Both the position numbers and the translations under genes were made by a program. From assembly GCA_964408025.1 (NCBI GenBank), contig CAYOXX010000025.1, positions 1 to 37,098 on the forward strand: a DNA stretch of 37,098 nucleotides. Direction: 5' to 3'. Shown here piece by piece: positions 26,945 to 32,785 of the stretch (position 1 is the stretch's first letter; the number at the start of each line of letters is the position of its first letter). Origin of the DNA: CAYOXX01 sp964408025. GTDB lineage: Bacteria; Acidobacteriota; DATKUA01. Below the pieces are notes generated by a model. It did no database searches. It saw only the letters and a list, made by a program, of their open reading frames with translations, and was not told where the DNA came from.

Positions 26945-28477
26945 TCATCTAACGTCGTATCGAGTAAAGGCTACGAATCCGATGGCGCATGCCAGCACGA
27001 CCAGGAAGGCGATGGCGGTTATGGGCCAGAGGGCATTCTCGATATCGGGCTCCCCGCCCCGATATTCGAAAGGAGGCGCGTAATCCGCCGGCAGAGGATC
27101 CCAATAGTAATTCCAGTCGTAGACCCCCTCCTCACCGGCCGCGTGTCTCCTGGCGCGATCCTCCCGACGCTGCAGATATTGTTCGAGCGTCTGCATGTCG
27201 CTCATCGTCCGGCGAGAGAAGAACAGGTTTATGTTGTGACTGAACAGCCCCTTGTTCCGGAAATCATCGAGCAGAGCCTGGCGGTAGCGCCGGCACGCTT
27301 CCATGAATTCTGCATGGGCCGCATAATCGGTCCCCGCCAGCGCCGTGAGCGCTCTTCGTAGGTGGTGAGCCGGCGCGACGGCGTTGAATATGGAACCAAG
27401 CCCGAACTGCTCTCTTTTGCGCGCGATGTGCCGGTTCGCAACGGCCCATATTTGATCCGCACGCTGCTGATACAAGGCTTCGTAGAAGCCGATATACCTC
27501 ATGTGATCGATTAACCATTGCGGCTCGCCGTCAAACCAGAAGGGAGTTTCGCCGCCGATATTCGAGTCCCCTTCGCTTGAAAGTTCGAGGTTATTCTCGT
27601 GCCAAAATCTGCGTGCTCTCGCGTCGATATCGCTGGATGTAGTCTGTTCCAATCTGCTGATCTCCTGCGGAGGTTCAAGCGGGACAGTGGATGCGAGACC
27701 TGTTCCTACGCTGGGGATCACGACTACTCCGAGAACCCAGAAGAGGAGCGCTAAGGCGAGAGACGTGGACGACCGATTGGACAGGGCCGAGCTGATAAGC
27801 CCAACGGCGATGAATAGCGAACCGTAAAGCAAGCCGGCCAAGATCATCAATGCGATCGATAGCCATTGCATTCCCGTGAACGCGATGCCGTGAACGAAAT
27901 TGAGGATTGCCAGACCGCTGGCGAAACTAAGTAAGAATGGAATTATGAGAACAACTGATCCGGCGACGAATTTCGCGGTGAACACTATCCCTCTTGTAGT
28001 GGGGCAGGCGCAAACGTGCCTCAGCGTCCCGCGTTCTCTCTCGCCGCTGAAACCGTCGTAGCTCAACAGAACGCCGAAGAGGCTCAACGCGATCACGAAT
28101 ATCGTCAGCAGATCGAATGTCGGCATGGAGGCGAGCAGCTTGTTACTCGTAAGGGAATTGTCAGCCCGCCTCGGCACCTCCCAGCGCCTGATCGTCACGG
28201 CGTTGCCCAGATGTTCGTCCTCCCCCTGGGCGAAGATCCCCAACGTGGAGGGCGGGCGCTGCACAACCGGCCGCAACTGTGAAGGTACAAGCACTTCCCT
28301 TGTGCTCTCGGCGTACGACTCCGCCAGCGTGTTGTGCAGGTTGCGCCTGCGGATGAAATCGTCGCCTAGCACCCAGACGCTGACGAGAACCAGGACGAAG
28401 GTAGTGATCAGCGCCGCGCCGAAGCGGAAGGTCATCAAATGGTCGCGGATCTCTTTCCATAAAAGAACTCCAAACAT
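26945..28477 (-). CDS. ABC-2 type permease, A-type, copy 3 (A3), first gene of operon
   Basis: A paralogue of A1 and A2, 510 aa, six predicted helices, and the promoter-proximal gene of the nine-gene unit. Seen: MFGVLLWKEIRDHLMTFRF at the N-terminus, RPPSTLGIFAQGEDEHLGN, coupling segment FSGERERGTLRHVCACPTTR (with two Cys not found in A1), and APAHHLRRALTALAGTD, RRYRQALLDDFRNKG and DPLPADYAPPFEY in the outer domain; the C-terminus is FTRYDVR. GAGG lies 7 bases before the ATG. A sigma-54 promoter lies 76-92 bp upstream, giving a leader of about 65 nt. Confidence 0.86.
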   Translation of the reverse strand: MFGVLLWKEIRDHLMTFRFGAALITTFVLVLVSVWVLGDDFIRRRNLHNTLAESYAESTREVLVPSQLRPVVQRPPSTLGIFAQGEDEHLGNAVTIRRWEVPRRADNSLTSNKLLASMPTFDLLTIFVIALSLFGVLLSYDGFSGERERGTLRHVCACPTTRGIVFTAKFVAGSVVLIIPFLLSFASGLAILNFVHGIAFTGMQWLSIALMILAGLLYGSLFIAVGLISSALSNRSSTSLALALLFWVLGVVVIPSVGTGLASTVPLEPPQEISRLEQTTSSDIDARARRFWHENNLELSSEGDSNIGGETPFWFDGEPQWLIDHMRYIGFYEALYQQRADQIWAVANRHIARKREQFGLGSIFNAVAPAHHLRRALTALAGTDYAAHAEFMEACRRYRQALLDDFRNKGLFSHNINLFFSRRTMSDMQTLEQYLQRREDRARRHAAGEEGVYDWNYYWDPLPADYAPPFEYRGGEPDIENALWPITAIAFLVVLACAIGFVAFTRYDVR

Positions 28478-28522
28478 GATTTACCTCATTGCATTCCGCT
28501 AAACTGTTCTCATTCAGCCACT

Positions 28523-28543
28523 ACCGGCCATGAAACATCCGGT
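28523..28543 (-). other. Hairpin at the 5' end of the predicted operon mRNA
   Basis: On the minus strand ACCGG pairs with CCGGT around 11 nt (28543 down to 28523). The predicted transcription start (near 28542) falls at its edge, so the mRNA could begin with this stem, which may protect its 5' end (inference). Confidence 0.35.
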
Positions 28544-28552
28544 TAGCTAGTA

Positions 28553-28569
28553 AGCAAAAAGTCCGCCAA
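28553..28569 (-). promoter_or_regulatory. Sigma-54 (RpoN) promoter of the exporter operon
   Basis: On the minus strand the sequence is TTGGCGGACTTTTTGCT. It has the invariant GG (28567-28566) and GC (28555-28554) separated by exactly 10 bp, within TGGC and TTGCT boxes that fit the consensus TGGCACG-N4-TTGCW. Predicted start of transcription is near 28542, 65 nt before the A3 ATG. The presence of an NtrC-type activator gene in the same operon supports the call. Confidence 0.8.
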
Positions 28570-28607
28570 GTTATGAACATGTTGAGGTTTCGATATAAGA
28601 CCTTGAG

Positions 28608-28620
28608 TATCAACTAATTA
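28608..28620 (+). promoter_or_regulatory. IHF-type DNA-bending site
   Basis: TATCAACTAATTA matches the E. coli IHF consensus WATCAA-N4-TTR at every fixed position. It lies in an AT-rich stretch midway between the two enhancer dyads and the sigma-54 promoter, centred about 72 bp upstream of the predicted start, where IHF sites commonly occur in such promoters. Use of the E. coli consensus in this organism is an assumption. Confidence 0.5.
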
Positions 28621-28651
28621 CAAATACGTCTTGGGAGGCGGAAGGTTCAAA

Positions 28652-28694
28652 CTGTAACGCGGATGTAGCGGCTGCCGTAACGCGGCTGTTACGG
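28652..28694. promoter_or_regulatory. Tandem enhancer sites for the NtrC-type regulator
   Basis: Two 20-bp dyads: CTGTAACGCGGATGTAGCGG (28652-28671) and CCGTAACGCGGCTGTTACGG (28675-28694). The second has perfect 7-bp arms, CCGTAAC and GTTACGG, around 6 bp; the first is a degenerate copy. Their centres are 23 bp apart and lie about 119 and 142 bp upstream of the predicted start, the normal place for activator sites of sigma-54 promoters. That the operon's own regulator binds them is inference. Confidence 0.65.
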
Positions 28695-28741
28695 TTCTCG
28701 TCAGTGCTCCTGCCCCAGCGCGTCTTTCCACACGTCGCGCG

Positions 28742-28801
28742 CCGGCGGGTAATTCATTCGGCGGACATTCGCATGATGGTATTCTCAACCCGCCGGTTTT
28801 T
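28742..28801 (+). terminator. Long-loop hairpin followed by T5
   Basis: CCGGCGGGT (28742-28750) and ACCCGCCGG (28788-28796) form a perfect 9-bp GC-rich stem around 37 nt, followed by TTTTT (28797-28801). It looks like a rightward terminator, yet no rightward gene lies before it. It may end a small RNA or stop transcription coming from the enhancer region. Confidence 0.4.
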
Positions 28802-29027
28802 GGTGCCTAAGTGCGGATTGTGTGTGACAATAACTGGCCCGCGACACCTCGGTTCGTGAAGACTTCGCGTTGGGGGACGCACCGAACCCAGGCCAAGGAC
28901 GAAACCACGTTCGAGCAGGCACTCAGTGGGCCTGAACCCCCGGCGTCGATGAACAGGTTTGCCAGGCCTTTTTAGCGAAGATGATCTCTATGCCGATCTC
29001 GCGTGACTCTGCATACACGTCTCGGCC

Positions 29028-29522
29028 ATGATAATCAGAATCCCGATCGTCCGCTTCGCCTTAGGTTTTCACACCTACACCTTCATCCACAAGAACGTTC
29101 AGTACCACAATCAGCAAGTCCTGGAAGAGGATGCGCAGAGGGGCTGGGTGGTCGTGCGGGAGGAATCCCGCAGCCTGGTATTCCACGACGTTCGTTATGC
29201 TCTCAAGTCGGAAGACGACACCGTGCTCGCCTTCGTCAGGGGGTATTCGAAAAGCAGAAAGAATTTCTATATCGAGCGGATAGAGAATCTGGCCAGAGAT
29301 ACCAACGGGTTTCACTACATTCGTACGATTGCCACGACGATGGAGAGGGATCTGAGATTAAAAGGCTATGATTGTGCGACGTTATTGGCCTCACCAAAGC
29401 TGGCGCCGATTCTGATCAGCAGATTTGGATTTCACTCCGTGCGCGGTATCACTTCTCAGGAGCTCAAAAAGGGGTGGCGTAGAAGGATACCCTGGAAGCT
29501 TATCCTCTTAAAGAAAACGTGA
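29028..29522 (+). CDS. Hypothetical protein, GNAT acetyltransferase-like C-terminus
   Basis: Seen: 164 aa, basic, soluble. The middle has strands such as WVVVREESRSLVFHDVRYAL and VLAFVRGYSK; the later part, ERDLRLKGYDCATLLASPKLAPILISRFGFHSV in pieces (DLRLKGYDCATLLASPK, then ISRFGFHSV), recalls the closing part of GNAT folds, where a small-molecule-binding helix is followed by a GF strand turn. The usual acetyl-CoA loop (Q/RxxGxG/A) is not clear, so an acyltransferase role is only a suggestion. The ATG at 29028 has a weak ribosome site. Another frame (29003-29371) overlaps it but has worse composition. It is divergent from the exporter operon. Confidence 0.6.
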   Translation: MIIRIPIVRFALGFHTYTFIHKNVQYHNQQVLEEDAQRGWVVVREESRSLVFHDVRYALKSEDDTVLAFVRGYSKSRKNFYIERIENLARDTNGFHYIRTIATTMERDLRLKGYDCATLLASPKLAPILISRFGFHSVRGITSQELKKGWRRRIPWKLILLKKT

Positions 29523-29667
29523 TGATGTCTAATACGATCTATACCTGGGAGTTTAAGCTCGTTTTCGTGCGTTGTGATTTCAAGCGGTTGGGCTCGTGAA
29601 TACGGCGGCGGTCGCGTGTGATTATCCGCCAGGCATAATCGTGGGATGGCTGACGGATTCTGCCGCT

Positions 29668-29707
29668 GCGGAATTGCCTGGACACGGCAATTCCCGCTTT
29701 GTTATTG
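29668..29707 (+). terminator. Rho-independent terminator
   Basis: GCGGAATTGCC (29668-29678) pairs with GGCAATTCCCGC (29686-29697) with one bulged base, around a 7-nt loop, followed by TTTGTTATT. It lies 146 bp after the stop of the GNAT-like gene and 34 bp before the MMPL gene, separating the two transcription units. Confidence 0.75.
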
Positions 29708-29740
29708 TCTGATCCTCTTAGGACTCGATAGCATATATAA

Positions 29741-31975
29741 ATGCTGTTTCTGGAACGGATAATCCTGAACTACCCCCTGTGGATCGTCCTTCTGCTCGCC
29801 CTCGTTACCGCGGCGCTCCTGCCCGGCCTCTTCGAGCGGCGCACCGACGTGGAGATCGAGAGTTTTCTTCCCGAATCCGACTCGGGCCTGGCCCATTACG
29901 GCCGCTACCTCGAGATCTTCGGCAGCGATAATCTCCTGCTGGCGTTTTTCCGTGTCGAAGACGCCTTCAGCGACGAATCGCTGGGCACGCTCAGGCATCT
30001 CAGCGACTCGCTGCGTGAGCTCGCGGAGGTCTCGTGGAGCTTCTGCATCACCGACGCGTTCCTGGTCGACACCTCGACGCCGGTGCCGTTGCCCAGGCCC
30101 CTGGTCGGCAGCCTTCCCCTCGACGAGAAGCAGCGGGCGGAGCTGCGCGAGACCGTCGATTCCCATTCCCTCTACCGGGGCAAAGTGGTCTCCCTGGACG
30201 GCACGACGCCGATCGTCATCATCTTCCTGGACAACTCATCGGTGGCCTCCGACGAGGGGCGCGTCGCCGCCGTGCGGAATGTTCAGCGGGTGCTGCGGAG
30301 CGAGGCCGGCGGCCGCGACGTAATGCTGACCGGCACTTCCCTGCTCAAGACGACGATGTCGGACGCCGTAAGCCGCGATTTCGTCGTCCTGGCCCCGATC
30401 GTCGTGGCGGTGGGATTGCTCTTTCTGTGGCTGGCCTTCCGCAGCTTCTGGGCACTGTTGTTCGGCGTGGTCGCCGTGGGGATGACGCTGGTCTGGACTC
30501 TTAGCATCTTCTTCCAATCCGGATTCACGCTCAACATGGCCACCATCCTGCTCCCCTCGCTGGTGATGGCGCTCAGCTTCGCCCAGGTGATCTTTATCAT
30601 CTCCAGATACCAGCGCACCACTGGCGAGCCGGAGAAGAGGGTGGCGGCGACCGTGCGGAGGGCCGCGCCGCCGTGCTTCCTGGCGGCCCTAACCACGGCT
30701 GCGGGGTTCTTCTCGCTGACGGCCACGTCTGTGGTCCCGATCCGCGACTTCGGGATCACAGCCGCCGTCGGCATCGGCCTCGCCTTCCTGATCGCCATCC
30801 TGTTCGTGCCCGCGGCGATCCGGCTCAGACCGCTAGCCATCAGATCGCTGGACACCCGGCAAGCGGAAGGGTGGCGCCGGTTCCTGGTACGCTTGAGCTA
30901 CCGGCCCGTCTGGGTGGCCGTTTTAACCCTGCTGCTGGTGGCCGCCAGCCAGGCGGGCCTCTGGAGGGTGCGGATCGACACCAGCCCCTACGAGTTCTTC
31001 CCGCCGGGGCACGAGCTCAATCGCACCAGGGAGGCTTACCTGGAGGCGACCGGCTTCGATTCCAACATCAACCTGATGATCTACCGCAAGGACGGTAACG
31101 CCATGGACGGGCCCGCGCTGTCGGAGCTGGCTGATCTGCGGGATTCGATCATCAGGCACCGCCTGGTCGCGGATACACTCAGCCCGCTGACCATCGGGGG
31201 ATTCCTGCTCGGTGACGAGGACAGCTTCATCGAACTGCTGGGTGACGAGTCCGACCCGCGGCGGTCGGTGCTGACAGCCTTGATAGCGGGCGACGATCTC
31301 TTCAGGAGGTACCTCTCGGACGGCGCCCAGTACGCGAGCCTGACGGTGATGCTGCGGGACCACGCCGCGGAGCGGATTCACGAAGCGATAGAGCACATCG
31401 AGAGCGCGGCCGCCCGCACCGCTCCGAACCTCAACGTGGTGCCGACGGGGCAGACGGTCCTGTTCGCGGAGATGGTGGATAACCTGTTCTACAGCCAGAT
31501 GGCGAGCGTGGCGCTGATACTGCTCTTCGTAACGGTTGTCTTTGTGCTGGCATTCCGCTCCCTGGTGATAGGTCTCATCAGCCTGATACCGAATGTCACA
31601 CCAATTCTGCTAACGCTGGCCCTGATGGGCTGGCTTGGCATCCCGCTGAACATCGCGACGATCATGGTCTCGAGCATCGCCATCGGCATCTCGGTGGATG
31701 CCACCATCCACTTCATGCACAGCCTTCGGAGGCAGCTGGCCCGCGGGGCGGGATACGACGAGGCGATCGACCTGAGCTTCGAGGCCAAGGCCCGGCCGAT
31801 CCTCATCACCTCGCTTCTGCTGACAGCCGCATTCCTCTGCTACCTCTTCAGCAGCTTCCTGCCGATCTTCTATCTCGGGGTCCTGACGGCGTTCACCATG
31901 ATGGGAGCGCTGATCGGGGCACTTGTTCTGCTGCCGGCGCTGCTGAGGATCTTCCGCCCGCGCTTTCGTGTGTAA
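29741..31975 (+). CDS. MMPL/RND-family exporter (HAE3-like)
   Basis: A proton-driven inner-membrane exporter of the RND superfamily, of the kind that moves lipids, hopanoids or other hydrophobic molecules. Seen: 744 aa with the two-half layout: helix 1 (about 10-30), an outer domain (about 31-205), a bundle of five helices (about 210-345); then helix 7 (about 380-400), a second outer domain (about 400-585) and a final five-helix bundle. Signature pieces are GVVAVGMTLVWTLSIFFQSG, SIAIGISVDATIHFMHSLRR and RPILITSLLLTAAFLCYLFS. The length fits single-protein RND transporters without a membrane-fusion partner. The Shine-Dalgarno is weak; the ATG lies after an AT-rich stretch. The glycosylation genes follow after 110 bp. 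Confidence 0.88.
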   Translation: MLFLERIILNYPLWIVLLLALVTAALLPGLFERRTDVEIESFLPESDSGLAHYGRYLEIFGSDNLLLAFFRVEDAFSDESLGTLRHLSDSLRELAEVSWSFCITDAFLVDTSTPVPLPRPLVGSLPLDEKQRAELRETVDSHSLYRGKVVSLDGTTPIVIIFLDNSSVASDEGRVAAVRNVQRVLRSEAGGRDVMLTGTSLLKTTMSDAVSRDFVVLAPIVVAVGLLFLWLAFRSFWALLFGVVAVGMTLVWTLSIFFQSGFTLNMATILLPSLVMALSFAQVIFIISRYQRTTGEPEKRVAATVRRAAPPCFLAALTTAAGFFSLTATSVVPIRDFGITAAVGIGLAFLIAILFVPAAIRLRPLAIRSLDTRQAEGWRRFLVRLSYRPVWVAVLTLLLVAASQAGLWRVRIDTSPYEFFPPGHELNRTREAYLEATGFDSNINLMIYRKDGNAMDGPALSELADLRDSIIRHRLVADTLSPLTIGGFLLGDEDSFIELLGDESDPRRSVLTALIAGDDLFRRYLSDGAQYASLTVMLRDHAAERIHEAIEHIESAAARTAPNLNVVPTGQTVLFAEMVDNLFYSQMASVALILLFVTVVFVLAFRSLVIGLISLIPNVTPILLTLALMGWLGIPLNIATIMVSSIAIGISVDATIHFMHSLRRQLARGAGYDEAIDLSFEAKARPILITSLLLTAAFLCYLFSSFLPIFYLGVLTAFTMMGALIGALVLLPALLRIFRPRFRV

Positions 31976-32085
31976 CGGCCCACCGGATCCTGAGCCACAC
32001 CGGTTGCGTATACCGATGCGTGGACTTTGTGCCTTGGCAAGGGGGCACCGAGGCGCTAGTCTGTGGCTTCAATGGGAGTGGGTGC

Positions 32086-32772
32086 ATGAAGCTCTCGATC
32101 ATCGTTCCTGTCTACAACGAGCGCGAGACCGTAGCGGAGTCGATCCGCAACCTGCTGGAGACCGATCTGGGCGTGGAGAAGGAGGTGATCGTCGTCGACG
32201 ACCGCTCGGACGACGGCAGCCGCGAGATCATCGAGAGCGAGCTGGAGCCGCTCGTCGACCGGGTAATCTACTTGGCGCAGAACCGCGGTAAGGGCGCCGC
32301 CCTGCGGGTCGGCTTCGCCGCGGCCGGCGGCGACTACGTCATCCCGCACGACGCCGACATGGAGTACGACCCCGAGGACATCCGCAAGCTCCTGCAGCCG
32401 GTGCTCAAGGGCCACGCCGAGGTGGTCTACGGCTCGCGCTTCACCGGCGAGCACCGCAACATGTTCTTCTTCCACTGGGTCGGCAACCGCTTCCTCACCC
32501 TTGTCACCAACCTCCTCTACAACACCACGCTCTCGGACATGGAAACCTGCTACAAGCTGGTAAAGCGCTCGCTGCTCGAGCAATTCGAAATCAAGAGCGA
32601 TAGCTTCGCCGTCGAGCCGGAGCTGACGGCCAAGATTCTCAAGCGCGGCGTGCGCATCTACGAGGTGCCGATTTGCTACTACGGGCGCGAGTACGAGGAG
32701 GGTAAGAAGATCACTTGGCGGGACGGCTTCGTGGCCCTCTGGACCCTGATTAAGTACCGCTTCGTCGACTGA
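32086..32772 (+). CDS. GT2 glycosyltransferase, dolichol-phosphate mannosyltransferase-like
   Basis: Transfers a sugar from a nucleotide donor to, most likely, a polyprenyl phosphate at the cytoplasmic membrane face. Seen: 228 aa, only the GT-A catalytic domain and no membrane anchor. Motifs: SIIVPVYNERETV (4-16), VVDDRSDDGS (36-45), NRGKGAALRVGF (66-77), the metal-binding DAD (89-91), YGSRFTGEHRN (115-125), DMETCYKL (151-158) and GREYEEGKKITWRDG (200-214), all typical of DPM1-like enzymes. The ATG at 32086 is chosen, with GGGAG about 8 bases upstream; the open frame begins 22 codons earlier. The membrane protein just downstream may use its lipid-linked sugar (inference). Confidence 0.9.
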   Translation: MKLSIIVPVYNERETVAESIRNLLETDLGVEKEVIVVDDRSDDGSREIIESELEPLVDRVIYLAQNRGKGAALRVGFAAAGGDYVIPHDADMEYDPEDIRKLLQPVLKGHAEVVYGSRFTGEHRNMFFFHWVGNRFLTLVTNLLYNTTLSDMETCYKLVKRSLLEQFEIKSDSFAVEPELTAKILKRGVRIYEVPICYYGREYEEGKKITWRDGFVALWTLIKYRFVD

Positions 32773-32785
32773 GCGGGGCGCCGGG

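Larger units (their letters stand above)
19510..28477 (-). repeat. Three tandem ~3.0-kb permease cassettes (A-B units)
   Basis: The A genes start at 28477, 25477 and 22471, so the period is 3000 and 3006 bp. Gaps repeat too: A to B 11, 11 and 10 bp; B to next A 43 and 43 bp. The first 77 bp of the A genes are nearly the same: 73 of 77 bases match between 22395-22471 and 25401-25477, and 70 of 77 between the latter and 28401-28477 (counted by eye). The last 60 bp of B2 and B3 (22515-22574 and 25521-25580) match at 56 positions. The gene interiors are far more diverged. This is a tandem triplication. Confidence 0.9.
28478..29027. other. Divergent regulatory region upstream of the exporter operon
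   Basis: This 550-bp stretch carries no supported gene. In order from the A3 start it holds a leader hairpin (28523-28543), a sigma-54 promoter (28553-28569), an IHF-type site (28608-28620), two enhancer-like dyads (28652-28694) and a long-loop hairpin with a T-run (28742-28801). The remaining part, 28802-29027, is without clear signals; it may hold remnants of a lost gene or the promoter of the rightward gene at 29028. Confidence 0.7.

Noticed and set aside
28981..29031. 16-codon ORF ending in an ATGA overlap with the start of the GNAT-like gene
   Set aside because: Could be a leader peptide, but it is too short and without supporting features.
29522..29599. 25-codon ORF coupled by TGATG to the end of the GNAT-like gene
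   Set aside because: Possible small protein, but the product has no recognisable feature and may be chance.
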